A DNA stretch of 64,000 nt from Pandoraea apista (GCF_001465595.2 NZ_CP013481.2:1612001-1676000); one strand, 5' to 3'. Counted from the stretch's first letter, positions 43,832 to 52,308 are shown. Made by a program: numbers and translations. The notes: generated by a model from the sequence alone, not told the origin.

Positions 43832-45142
43832 ATGTCTTCACTTGGCCAATCGACGTTGCTGTCCGGCGCGTTGCCGTCGGCGAACCCGGCGCCGTCCGGG
43901 GCGGTGCTACCCTTGCCTCGGGCCGAGGGCCCGGCACGCCTCGCACAACTGGACGCCTTGCTGCCCCCCATCACGCGCGTGCTCGCCGAGCGCGCGGCGG
44001 CGCTCGACCGCGAGGCACGCTTCCCGTTCGAGAACTTCGCGCTATTGCATCGCCACGGGCTGATCGCAGAGATCGTGCCGCGTGCGCACGGCGGCGGCGG
44101 GGGCGGACTGGCGGTGGCGCGGCGTATCGTCGGCGCGATTGCGGCGGGCGAATCGGCGACCGCGCTCGTGTTGACGATGACCTACCTTCAGCATCGCTCG
44201 CTTGTACGTACGAGCACGCACTGGCCCGAGGCGCAGCGCCATGCCGTGTTCGACAGTGCCGTGCGCGACGGGGCGCTGATCAACGCGCTGCGTGTCGAGC
44301 CCGATCTGGGCACGCCTGCCCGGGGCGGTTTGCCGTCGACCATTGCGCGGCGCACCGAATCGGGTTGGCGGTTGTCCGGCCGCAAGCGCTATTGCACCGG
44401 CATTCCGGCGCTGCGTTGGCTCTCGGTCTGGGCGAGAACCGATGAACCGGAGCCCCGGGTCGGGGTGTTTCTGGTGCCGCGTCCCGATGGTTCGCAAGCC
44501 TCGCCCGATCGACAGGGGATTCGTGTCATTCAGAACTGGGATCACCTTGGATTGCGCGCGTCTGGGAGTCATGAAGTCGTACTCGAAGAGATCGACCTGC
44601 CGTTCGGCAATGCGGTCGACATTCGTTTGCCGCACGAGTGGGCGCCGGCGGGCATCGGTCAGCGCGATAACGACGCCCATATCGAACAACAGGCGTGGAT
44701 GAGCGTCTTGCTCGGCACGCTTTACGACGCGGTGGCGCGCGCTGGTGCCGATTGGCTCGTGACATTCCTGAACACGCGTGTGCCGGGCAATCTCGGGGCG
44801 TCGCTCGCCACCGTGCCGCGTATTCAGGAGACGGTGGGGGAAATCGCCACGTTGCTGCACGTCAATCAGCGATTGCTCGACGCGGCGGCGGCGTCGGCGG
44901 ACGACGGTGAGCCGGATGACGACATTGCCAGCGGTGCGCTAAAGTTCACGGTAACGGGCAATGCCATTCGGGTTCTCGAACTCGCTTTGCAGCTCTCGGG
45001 CAATCACGGGCTTTCACGCAACAATCCGCTTGAGCGTTACCACCGCGACGTGCTGTGCAGCCGCATTCACACGCCGCAAAATGACACCATTCTGGGCGCT
45101 GCCGGCCGGCGGGCGCTCGCTGCTTTCCGGGAATCCGTATGA
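43832..45142 (+). CDS. Acyl-CoA dehydrogenase-fold flavoprotein (SfnB/DszC/desulfinase-like)
   Basis: A 436-residue protein with the acyl-CoA dehydrogenase fold. N-terminal helices begin 'LDALLPPITRVLAERAAALD', the middle domain has 'NALRVEPDLGTPARGG', 'GRKRYCTGIPALRWLSVWAR' and 'DHLGLRASGSHEVVLEEI', and the C-terminal domain ends 'QLSGNHGLSRNNPLERYHRD'. That middle-domain pattern is typical of SfnB and DszC-like flavin enzymes, which lack the catalytic Glu of true dehydrogenases. Its stop overlaps the next ATG (thiol dioxygenase), so the two act together. The start is the ATG at 43832; a longer frame to 43742 lacks support. Confidence 0.82.
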   Translation: MSSLGQSTLLSGALPSANPAPSGAVLPLPRAEGPARLAQLDALLPPITRVLAERAAALDREARFPFENFALLHRHGLIAEIVPRAHGGGGGGLAVARRIVGAIAAGESATALVLTMTYLQHRSLVRTSTHWPEAQRHAVFDSAVRDGALINALRVEPDLGTPARGGLPSTIARRTESGWRLSGRKRYCTGIPALRWLSVWARTDEPEPRVGVFLVPRPDGSQASPDRQGIRVIQNWDHLGLRASGSHEVVLEEIDLPFGNAVDIRLPHEWAPAGIGQRDNDAHIEQQAWMSVLLGTLYDAVARAGADWLVTFLNTRVPGNLGASLATVPRIQETVGEIATLLHVNQRLLDAAAASADDGEPDDDIASGALKFTVTGNAIRVLELALQLSGNHGLSRNNPLERYHRDVLCSRIHTPQNDTILGAAGRRALAAFRESV

Positions 45143-45786
45143 CCGCAGTTTTGGATGGCATCGCCCTTTCCAGCGATTTGCCCGAACACGATTACGAAGC
45201 GCTCGATCCGTTGCGCAACTTTGTCGCCGCGTTTTCGAGGCTGCTGGAGCGTCGTCCGCATGAGACGACATTGCTCGAAGAGGGGGCAGGGCTGCTCGCC
45301 CAGCTGGTCGCACGGGACGACTGGCTACCCGAGGCGTTTGCCACCCCGCATCCCGAGCATTATCAGCAGTACCTCCTGCATTGCGATTCGGCGCAGCGTT
45401 TTTCCATCGTGAGTTTCGTGTGGGGGCCGGGCCAGCGCACGCCGATTCACGATCACACCGTTTGGGGCCTGATCGGCATGCTGCGCGGGGCCGAGGATTC
45501 ACAGCCTTACGTGCTCGATGCAAAGGGGGTGCCGGTCATCGCGGGAGAGCCGGTGCGTTTGTCGCCGGGCGACGTGGAGGTGCTCTCGCCGCGTTTGGGA
45601 GATATTCACCGTGTGACCAACGCGTATGCCGACCGCGTGTCGGTAAGCATTCACGTATATGGCGCGAACATTGGTGCAGTGCATCGCAGCGTGTTCACCG
45701 AGGTGGGCGAGCGCAAGGGTTTTGTCTCCGGCTACGCCAATGCGCAGTTGCCGAACCCGTGGGGCCGGGCGGTCCAGCGCGTCTGA
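45139..45786 (+). CDS. Thiol dioxygenase, probably 3-mercaptopropionate dioxygenase
   Basis: A 215-residue cupin that oxidises a thiol to a sulfinic acid with Fe(II) and O2. Iron ligands are His104 and His106 ('TPIHDHTVWG') and His157 ('GDIHRVTN'). The Ser170-x-His172-x-Tyr174 triad ('SIHVYG') is the one known for the family. Gln at 76/77 ('HYQQYLL') replaces the Arg of true cysteine dioxygenases, which points to 3-mercaptopropionate as substrate, as in the P. aeruginosa enzyme PA2602. Overlaps the preceding gene by 4 bp (ATGA). A rhodanese gene follows. Confidence 0.88.
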   Translation: MTAVLDGIALSSDLPEHDYEALDPLRNFVAAFSRLLERRPHETTLLEEGAGLLAQLVARDDWLPEAFATPHPEHYQQYLLHCDSAQRFSIVSFVWGPGQRTPIHDHTVWGLIGMLRGAEDSQPYVLDAKGVPVIAGEPVRLSPGDVEVLSPRLGDIHRVTNAYADRVSVSIHVYGANIGAVHRSVFTEVGERKGFVSGYANAQLPNPWGRAVQRV

Positions 45787-45952
45787 GACGCGCGACCCCG
45801 TGAGCCGCGCAGCGCATGTCGCGGCGCACCACGTTGTGCGGCGCGCGTGCGGGTGCCTTCTGCCACAATGGCCGTCTGCCTGTGCATGCGGGATAGCCCG
45901 CTACGCCGACACTCGATACCGAAGCTACGTTTGACGAATTCAAGGAACCACC

Positions 45953-47611
45953 GTGTCCGTTCACTCGACCGATGCGCCGTCGCAGACGGCTGATCAGGCG
46001 CCAGCCGCCGCAGATTTCACCTTCCCCGAACTCAGCTTTGCCGACGTGCGTGCCGCGTTGCTCGCGCGTGAAGAAATCGCGTTGCTCGACGTACGCGAAG
46101 AAGATCCGTTCGCGCAGGCACATCCGTTATGGGCAGCGAATCTTCCGCTATCGCGAGTGGAGATCGAAGCGTGGGCGCGTATTCCGCGACGCGATACGCG
46201 CATCGTCGTGTATGGCGAGTACGACGGTCGCGATCTCGCGCCGCTTGCTGCCGGCGTGTTGCGCAAACTCGGCTACACCGACGTCAGCCTGCTTGCGGGC
46301 GGGCTCGACGGCTGGATCGCCGCTGGCGGCGAAGTGTTCCGCGACGTCAACGTGCCCAGCAAGGCGTTTGGCGAGTGGGTCGAGGGATTGCGCCATACGC
46401 CGTCGCTATCGGCACAGGAGGTGCAGGCATTGCTCGACGCAGAGGCCGACGTCGTCGTAGTCGACGCCCGACGCTTCGACGAATACCAGACCATGAACAT
46501 ACCGGGTTCCATCAGTGTGCCCGGTGCCGAACTCGTGCTGCGTGTTCGCGAACTGGCACCCGACCCGGCGACGCGCGTGATCGTCAACTGTGCCGGACGC
46601 ACGCGGAGCATCATCGGCACGCAATCGCTCGTCAATGCCGGTCTGCCGAATCCGGTGGCGGCCCTGCGAAACGGCACGATCGGCTGGACATTGGCCGGAC
46701 AGACCCTCGAGCGCGGGGCGGATCGGCGTCACCCCGCGACCGTACGCGAGGCGACGCTGGCCGTTGCGCGAGAAGGGGCGAGAGCCGTTGCCGACCGGGC
46801 GGGCGTGCGCCGTATCGCGCTGGCCGACGTGCCTTCGCTGAATGCGCCGGGGCGCACCGTATATCGCTTCGACGTACGAACGCCGGAAGAGTATGCGGCG
46901 GGACACTTGCCCGACTTTGCCAGCGCACCCGGCGGGCAGCTCGTACAGGAGACCGACCATCAGGCGCCGGTGCGCGGCGCGTGGATCGTGCTGGCGGACG
47001 ACGACGGCGTGCGTGCCGACATGACCGGTTCGTGGCTGGCGCAGATGGGGTGGACCGTGTACGTGGTTGAGCCCCACCCTGCCGAGGCGCGCAGTGCGCA
47101 GGGCGGATGGCCGTTGCATACACCGTGTGCGCCCGAAGTGGCGAGCGTCTCGCCTGCGTTGCTGGCGCGATGGCTCGACGAAGCACGGCCGGGGCAGATC
47201 GCAGTGCTCGACTTCACCTCGGGAGTCAACTACGTCAAGCGCCACATTCCGGGGGCGTGGTTCGTCATTCGTGCGCGGCTGGCCGAAGCGTTGCACAAGA
47301 TCGGGCCGGCACAGCGTTACGTGCTGACCTGCGGATCGAGCCTGCTCGCGCGCTTTGCGGCTGCCGATCTGCGGCGTCTGACCGATGCCGAGATCGTGGT
47401 GCTCGACGGCGGCACACAGGCGTGGATCAACGCCGGCCTGCCGCTCGCCTCGGGAGAGACGCATCTGGCCAGCGTGCGCGACGATCGGTATCGTCGTCCG
47501 TACGAGGGCACCGATAATGCGGCCGAAGCCATGCAGGCCTATCTCGACTGGGAGTTTGGGCTCGTCGATCAACTCCATCGCGATGGGACGCATCACTTTC
47601 AGGTCGTCTGA
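45953..47611 (+). CDS. Four-domain rhodanese-like sulfurtransferase
   Basis: A 552-residue protein with four rhodanese repeats: about 26-130, 150-250, 285-380 and 400-500. The catalytic cysteine is present in repeat 2 (Cys213 in 'VNCAGRTRS') and repeat 4 (Cys460 in 'LTCGSSLLA'), but missing in repeat 1 ('VVYGEYDGRDL') and repeat 3 ('IVLADDDGVRA'). So two active and two inactive modules alternate. The GTG start lies 166 bp after the thiol dioxygenase on the same strand. It probably accepts or channels sulfane sulfur released by the cluster. Confidence 0.88.
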   Translation: MSVHSTDAPSQTADQAPAAADFTFPELSFADVRAALLAREEIALLDVREEDPFAQAHPLWAANLPLSRVEIEAWARIPRRDTRIVVYGEYDGRDLAPLAAGVLRKLGYTDVSLLAGGLDGWIAAGGEVFRDVNVPSKAFGEWVEGLRHTPSLSAQEVQALLDAEADVVVVDARRFDEYQTMNIPGSISVPGAELVLRVRELAPDPATRVIVNCAGRTRSIIGTQSLVNAGLPNPVAALRNGTIGWTLAGQTLERGADRRHPATVREATLAVAREGARAVADRAGVRRIALADVPSLNAPGRTVYRFDVRTPEEYAAGHLPDFASAPGGQLVQETDHQAPVRGAWIVLADDDGVRADMTGSWLAQMGWTVYVVEPHPAEARSAQGGWPLHTPCAPEVASVSPALLARWLDEARPGQIAVLDFTSGVNYVKRHIPGAWFVIRARLAEALHKIGPAQRYVLTCGSSLLARFAAADLRRLTDAEIVVLDGGTQAWINAGLPLASGETHLASVRDDRYRRPYEGTDNAAEAMQAYLDWEFGLVDQLHRDGTHHFQVV

Positions 47612-47789
47612 CGCACGCGGGGCAGCGACAACGAGACACCGGGGCGATGCGAGTCGCGTTTGCGCTGCCGTCCTTGCGGGCAGACGTGGCATACTCCCCA
47701 ACTTCTGGCGCAGTCGCCCGACTCGCGATGTGAACCTGCTCACAGGCATGCGGGGCCGGGGCGGCGGCCGACCTGCTTTCGATTCGATC

Positions 47790-48920
47790 ATGCCATTGCA
47801 GCGCTTCATTGCCCGCCGACTGGGGGCGCTTACCGAGCCCAGCACCCGTATTCCTTACGCGTGGGTGTACCACGAGCCCGACGTCTTCATGCAGCGCACC
47901 TCGTCGCTGAGCGTTGCCAAAAAATATCTGCATCGGCGCTTGCGTCTTGCCATGAGCGGGCAGTCGAGCCGTGAAGTGCGTCATGTGGCCCCGAACGCGC
48001 GCGTGCTGTGGATCTATGGCGGCAAGGCGTCGGTGGGCGATGCCGTGATGGACATGTCCGGCCGGGCGCTTCTACGTGGGCGCGAAGGGCCTGTCGATCT
48101 CTTGATAACACCTGGGCTCAAGGCCGTGTTCGAGGGCGACGACATCTTTCGTCACGTTTACGACGATCCTGCGAGTGTGAATCCGGGCGATTACGACGTC
48201 GTCGTATTGCAGGAATTCAACTATCCGACACTGCGGCTCAAGCGTAAGTTCTTTCCGTCGTTGCCGTTCGCCTGCCTGTTCCGCTTCTTCCACGGGCCTG
48301 ACCGTAACCAGACTCAGTTCAGCCTTGCGGCTGTCAACGACGTCTTCTCGCTGGGGCTTGCACCGGACGATCTGTTTGTTCGCGCGAAACCGTATCTGCG
48401 AGCCGAGTCCGAGGTGCCTGCGGCCATAGCGCAGCAGTTGCCCGGGGGGCCGTACCTTGTTCTTGCGATGGGGGGAGTCGAGCCGCGCCGCACCTATGCG
48501 CACTGGCGTGAATTCCTGCAAGCCTACGACATTGCGTATCAACCGGGGATGCCGGCGGGTATCGTGTTGCTGGGATCGGGCAACGGTGCCGAGGCGGCGA
48601 AGGCGTTGATGACGGCGACATTCGTGAATCTGACATTGACGTCATTTGTTGGCCAGTTGACGTTGCGGGATGCGAAGCGCGTGATTGCCAACGCCTCGCT
48701 TTTCGTGGGGGCCGACGGCGGCTTGATGCATGTCGCGCATACGACACCGACGCCGAGCGTGACTCTCTTCGCGAAGGCGGAGCCTCCCTATTTGCGGTTG
48801 ACGCCGCAGTGCCAGTCGACGCCATTGCAGACCGACTCCGACGTGAGTGCGGTCGATCCGTCGGCGTTGGCCGAGACAGTCATAGCGGCCTTGGCGTCGA
48901 CGCCGCCGCGTTTGCGCTAG
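47790..48920 (+). CDS. Glycosyltransferase family 9-like protein
   Basis: A 376-residue protein with the C-terminal domain of ADP-heptose:LPS transferases: 'LVLAMGGVEPRRTYAHWREF' and 'VNLTLTSFVGQLTLRDAKRV', then 'NASLFVGADGGLMHVAHTTP', the nucleotide-sugar site, and 'SVTLFAKAEPPYLRLTP'. The N-terminal half is less typical and the first 60 residues are basic. The ATG at 47790 is the likeliest start; an ATG at 47748 or GTG at 47730 are alternatives. It may build lipopolysaccharide or another glycan. Single gene, no partners nearby. Confidence 0.8.
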   Translation: MPLQRFIARRLGALTEPSTRIPYAWVYHEPDVFMQRTSSLSVAKKYLHRRLRLAMSGQSSREVRHVAPNARVLWIYGGKASVGDAVMDMSGRALLRGREGPVDLLITPGLKAVFEGDDIFRHVYDDPASVNPGDYDVVVLQEFNYPTLRLKRKFFPSLPFACLFRFFHGPDRNQTQFSLAAVNDVFSLGLAPDDLFVRAKPYLRAESEVPAAIAQQLPGGPYLVLAMGGVEPRRTYAHWREFLQAYDIAYQPGMPAGIVLLGSGNGAEAAKALMTATFVNLTLTSFVGQLTLRDAKRVIANASLFVGADGGLMHVAHTTPTPSVTLFAKAEPPYLRLTPQCQSTPLQTDSDVSAVDPSALAETVIAALASTPPRLR

Positions 48921-48967
48921 GCCGACTTCGGCGGCACCTCTCATCCCGCCCTATACCCGGCAGAGAT

Positions 48968-49357
48968 TCAATCCGAGGTGATGGGGTTGGCTTTGATTGC
49001 TGCGCGGATGAGGGTAGTGAGGGCGTTTTCGTTGACGGTATCGCCGGGATGAAAATCGATGGCGCGGCGAGTATTGCCGTCGAGGCTGGCGTTAAAGAGG
49101 TGGGAGGGATCGGGAAGCGAGGCGCCTTTGGCGAACGTGAGTTTCACGGTGGCCTTATAAGTTTCGCCGGTGCAGAGAATGCCATTACAGGACCAGACGG
49201 GGACACGCCATTTCCATTCCTCGACGATATCGGGGGAGGCGTGGGTAATGATAGAGCGGAGTTGTGCGAGGAGGGAGCCGCGCCAGTCGTTGAGTTCGGC
49301 GATGCGTTCGTCGATAAGGGCGGTGGCGTTGGGGGCGTCGGGAGTGGCCTTCTTCAT
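48968..49357 (-). CDS. DUF1801 domain protein (YdhG-like)
   Basis: A 129-residue soluble protein. 'DWRGSLLAQLRSIITHASPD' and 'IVEEWKWRVPVWSCNGILCT' followed by 'TVKLTFAKGASLPDPSHLFN' match DUF1801, a small fold sometimes annotated as iron-related or YdhG. Role unknown. The start at 49357 gives the family length; the open frame reaches 49408. Confidence 0.82.
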   Translation of the reverse strand: MKKATPDAPNATALIDERIAELNDWRGSLLAQLRSIITHASPDIVEEWKWRVPVWSCNGILCTGETYKATVKLTFAKGASLPDPSHLFNASLDGNTRRAIDFHPGDTVNENALTTLIRAAIKANPITSD

Positions 49358-49456
49358 ACGGGAGAGTCTCCGCAAGCATGGGCAGACACGGGGTACGAGA
49401 ATTGCCATTGTAGCGAGGAAAGAGGATTCCGCGAGGGGTGAGCCGAGGGGGAAAGA

Positions 49457-49527
49457 GACGGATCGGGGCCCCTTTCCGAATCGAGTTGGGTTTATGTCTG
49501 AGAGTCGGAAAGGGGCCTCGGTCCGTC
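49457..49527 (+). repeat. 23-bp inverted repeat (long hairpin)
   Basis: 49457-49479 and 49505-49527 are reverse complements at 21 of 23 positions, and the two mismatches would be G.U pairs in a plus-strand RNA, so the RNA stem could pair throughout. The loop is 25 bases. No T-run follows. Confidence 0.75.
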
Positions 49528-49540
49528 GGGGAGGTGCTGC

Positions 49541-49630
49541 TGAGGTGGGCAGCAGGTCTGAGCCGGGCAGCAGGTCTGAGCCGGGCAGCAGGTCTGAGGT
49601 GGGCAGCAGGTCTGAGCCGGACAGCAGTTC
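49541..49630. repeat. 18-bp tandem repeat, five units
   Basis: Unit TGAGSYGGGCAGCAGGTC at 49541, 49559, 49577, 49595 and 49613; units 2 and 3 are identical, and the last has two changes. A degenerate partial unit follows. Confidence 0.9.
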
Positions 49631-49718
49631 TGAGGCGAGGCAGGGGGAGGCGGCGGCAGGTTGGTTAGCGGGTTAGCCGATGAGCCAACCCGCGACGAAG
49701 GGCGCCAATCCCTGCGAT

Positions 49719-50879
49719 TCAGAATGCGGCGCTATAGATGGCGAAAGCGTCTGCCTCGGAGACTTCCCGAGGGTTATTCACGAGCAGGCGGGTTTGGAGC
49801 ATGGCGTCGCTGGCCATGCGGGCGATGTCCTCCTGCTTGACGCCGACTTCGCGCAAAGTGCGAGGAATTGCGGTATCCACGATCAACTGTTCGATGTGTT
49901 GAATGAGCGCGTCGGTTTTCGCCTCATCGCTGCCGGAGATTTTAGCGGGCAGTATCACATCGGCGAGTTCGGCGTAAAGCTTGCTGGCTGCGGGGGCATT
50001 GAAGCGCATGACGTGCGAGAGCACGAGGGCGTTCGAGAGGCCGTGAGCGACATGGAAAATACCGCCGATCGGATAGGCGAGGGCGTGAACGGCGGCCACG
50101 GGCGAATTCGCGAACGCTTGTCCGGCGAACATGGCGCCGACCAGCATGGCTTCGCGGGCATTGCGGTTGTTGCCGTCGTTGCAGGCGGGCAGCAGATTGC
50201 GCGAAAGGAGTTCGAGCGCTTTCACGGCGAGCGTGTCTGAAATCGGGTTCTTCAGATGCGCCGACGTATAGGCTTCGATGGCGTGCACCATCGCGTCGAT
50301 ACCCGTTGCGGCCGTTGCCGCGCGCGGCAGGCCGAGCGTGAGTTCCGCGTCGAGAATCGCGAGATCCGCGTAGAGTTGCGGGGCCACGACCCCCATCTTC
50401 GTCGTCTCGCCGGTCGTCACGATCGATACCGCCGTGACTTCCGAGCCCGTGCCGGCGGTGGTCGGCATCTGCACCAGCGGCAGGCGCGAGCCCGTCACCT
50501 TCTTGATGCCGTACATCTCCTTGATCGACTGCGTGCCCGGGAGCAGCACCGCGAGCAACTTCGCCACGTCCATCGACGAGCCGCCGCCCAGGCCCAGCAC
50601 AATCTCCGCATCGGCCGCGCGAGCGCGCTCGGCCGCTTCCAGCACCACATGCTCCGGCGGATCGGCGATCACGTCGTCGATCACCGACACCTGCCAGTCA
50701 TGCTTTGCGAGGTCGGCCAGCGCCGGGGCCAGCAAGCCGCTCTTATGCAAAAAACCGTCGGTCACCACACACAGGCGTTTGCCCGTCGGATACTGCTCGC
50801 GCAACAGCGCGCCCAACCGGCGTGCCGCGCCGAATTCCACAATGACGGTCGGGACCGTCTGGAAACGAAAAGCGTTCAT
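49719..50879 (-). CDS. Iron-containing alcohol dehydrogenase (possible 4-hydroxybutyrate dehydrogenase)
   Basis: A 386-residue group III NAD-dependent alcohol dehydrogenase. The NAD site 'GLGGGSSMDVAK' (96-107) and 'PTTAGTGSEVT' are clear, and the iron ligands are Asp195, His199 ('GIDAMVHAIEAY'), His265 and His279 ('VAHGLSNA'). It is the last gene of the operon with gabD and a Liv-type transporter. Paired with succinate-semialdehyde dehydrogenase, oxidation of 4-hydroxybutyrate to succinate semialdehyde is an attractive role, but many alcohols are possible substrates. Confidence 0.88.
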   Translation of the reverse strand: MNAFRFQTVPTVIVEFGAARRLGALLREQYPTGKRLCVVTDGFLHKSGLLAPALADLAKHDWQVSVIDDVIADPPEHVVLEAAERARAADAEIVLGLGGGSSMDVAKLLAVLLPGTQSIKEMYGIKKVTGSRLPLVQMPTTAGTGSEVTAVSIVTTGETTKMGVVAPQLYADLAILDAELTLGLPRAATAATGIDAMVHAIEAYTSAHLKNPISDTLAVKALELLSRNLLPACNDGNNRNAREAMLVGAMFAGQAFANSPVAAVHALAYPIGGIFHVAHGLSNALVLSHVMRFNAPAASKLYAELADVILPAKISGSDEAKTDALIQHIEQLIVDTAIPRTLREVGVKQEDIARMASDAMLQTRLLVNNPREVSEADAFAIYSAAF

Positions 50880-50903
50880 GATCGTTGTCCTCTTGAGACC
50901 TTC

Positions 50904-51551
50904 TCAGACTGACGCGACCATCTGGCCGCGATCGATTCGGTAGACGTTATCGAGCACCGCACCGGCGTGTTGCAGGTCAGCACCCGAGAGAATCACAGCG
51001 AGACCCGCGCCGCGCATCTGGCCGATCACCTCGGCAATGCGCTTCGAGAGTGCCGGGGCCACGCCTTCGAACGGCTCGTCGAGCATCAGCAGACGCGAGC
51101 TTGTCATCAGCGCGCGTCCGACGGCCACCAGTTTCTGCTGGCCTCCCGACAATTGCAAGGCACGTCGCGGTGCCCACTCGCGGGCTTCCGGAATGATGCC
51201 GTACACCTTGTCCAGACGCTCCTGCACGTCCTTCGCCTTCAGCGCCCAAGCCGGCACACAGAGATTTTCCTCCACCGTCATATCCGGAATCAGACGACGA
51301 TCTTCCGGCGCATAACCGATCCCCAGCGACGTGCGTTCATGCGACGGTGCTTTCACCAAATCCACGCCGTCGAACGTCAGCGTGCCGCCGTTCGGTTTCA
51401 CCAGTCCCATGATCGCGCGCAGCGTTGTCGTCTTGCCTGCGCCGTTGCGCCCGATCAGACCGACGATCGCGCCCTTCGGCACCGAAAAGTGCACCCCGCG
51501 CAGAATGTCCGTCGCACCGAAGCGCACATTCAGATTTCCGACTTCAAGCAT
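50904..51551 (-). CDS. LivF-type ABC transporter ATPase
   Basis: A 215-residue ATPase, slightly short for LivF. Walker A 'GRNGAGKTT' (34-42), Q-loop 'IGYAPEDRRLIPDMTVEENL', signature 'LSGGQQKLVAVGRAL' and Walker B 'LLMLDEPFEGVAP' are intact. The short C-terminus ends 'YRIDRGQMVASV'. The ATG overlaps the LivG stop by eight bases; a longer frame upstream lies inside that gene. Second ATPase of the hydrophobic amino acid-type (HAAT) importer. Confidence 0.92.
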   Translation of the reverse strand: MLEVGNLNVRFGATDILRGVHFSVPKGAIVGLIGRNGAGKTTTLRAIMGLVKPNGGTLTFDGVDLVKAPSHERTSLGIGYAPEDRRLIPDMTVEENLCVPAWALKAKDVQERLDKVYGIIPEAREWAPRRALQLSGGQQKLVAVGRALMTSSRLLMLDEPFEGVAPALSKRIAEVIGQMRGAGLAVILSGADLQHAGAVLDNVYRIDRGQMVASV

Positions 51552-52308
51552 GGGCCACCTCGCCTGCCATATGCCCCGTGCCCGGCACTGCGGCCACGGT
51601 CTCGCCAATGATCAACTCGCGCACTTGCGGGTCGGCCAGCACCACATCGGCCGTGCCGTCCGCCAGAATGCGGCCGTCGCAGAACGCCAGCACCCGGTCG
51701 CTGTATCGACGCACGATTTCCATATCGTGTTCCACGAAAAGCACCGTAATGCCCAGGGCGCGTGCCGCGTCCAGCACACGATTCATCACGTCGAACTTCT
51801 CTTCTGCCGCCACCCCCGACGTCGGTTCATCCAGTAGCAGCACTTCCGGCTTGCAGACCATCGCGAGCGCAATGTCCAGCAGCTTGCGCACGCCCTCGGG
51901 CAGCGTGCCCGAAAGCATGTCCGCAAATTCCAGTACGCCCAGACGCGCCAGACTCTCGTTCGCCAACTCGGCCGACAGCCCCGAAATCGCCAGTGCAATC
52001 TCGATGTTCTCCCGCGCCGTCTGCGAGCCGAAGAGCTGCGGAATCTGGAAAGACCGCGCAATGCCCAGACGCGTAATCTTGCGCGGCGCGAGCCCCGTGA
52101 TGCGCTTGCCACGGAACACAATCTCGCCGCGATCCGGCTTGATATAGCCCGTGAGCATATTCACGAACGTGGTCTTGCCCGCACCGTTCGTGCCGATCAA
52201 CCCAACCACACTCTGCGCGTCGATATTGACCGTAATGTCCTTCGCCGGCGTGACACTGCCAAACGTCTTGTACAGGCCCGTAGCCTCAATGATGTGTTTC
52301 GATGCCAT
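51544..52308 (-). CDS. LivG-type ABC transporter ATPase
   Basis: A 254-residue ATPase. Walker A 'GTNGAGKTT' (39-47), 'GIARSFQIPQLFGSQTAREN' (Q-loop region), signature-like 'LPEGVRKLLDIALAMV', Walker B 'VLLLDEPTSGVA', and H-loop 'FVEHDMEIV' are present; the signature 'LPEGVRK' differs from canonical LSGGQ, as is usual in LivG. The start ATG at 52308 has AAGGGG upstream; an ATG at 52323 overlaps the LivM stop and is the alternative. Confidence 0.9.
   Translation of the reverse strand: MASKHIIEATGLYKTFGSVTPAKDITVNIDAQSVVGLIGTNGAGKTTFVNMLTGYIKPDRGEIVFRGKRITGLAPRKITRLGIARSFQIPQLFGSQTARENIEIALAISGLSAELANESLARLGVLEFADMLSGTLPEGVRKLLDIALAMVCKPEVLLLDEPTSGVAAEEKFDVMNRVLDAARALGITVLFVEHDMEIVRRYSDRVLAFCDGRILADGTADVVLADPQVRELIIGETVAAVPGTGHMAGEVAHA

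Larger units (their letters stand above)
49358..49718. other. Non-coding stretch with inverted repeat and tandem repeats
   Basis: 361 bp between convergent-free minus-strand genes with no credible conserved gene. It contains the inverted repeat at 49457-49527 and the 18-bp tandem repeat at 49541-49630. A 60-codon frame (49494-49676, plus strand) reads GSRSEP hexapeptides through the repeat, but has no ribosome site and is probably not expressed. Confidence 0.55.

Noticed and set aside
49541..49630. CRISPR array
   Set aside because: Units are contiguous with no unique spacers and there are no cas genes.
49494..49676. 60-codon ORF with GSRSEP repeats
   Set aside because: No ribosome site, start falls inside the hairpin loop, and its length comes from the tandem repeat; listed as a repeat instead of a gene.
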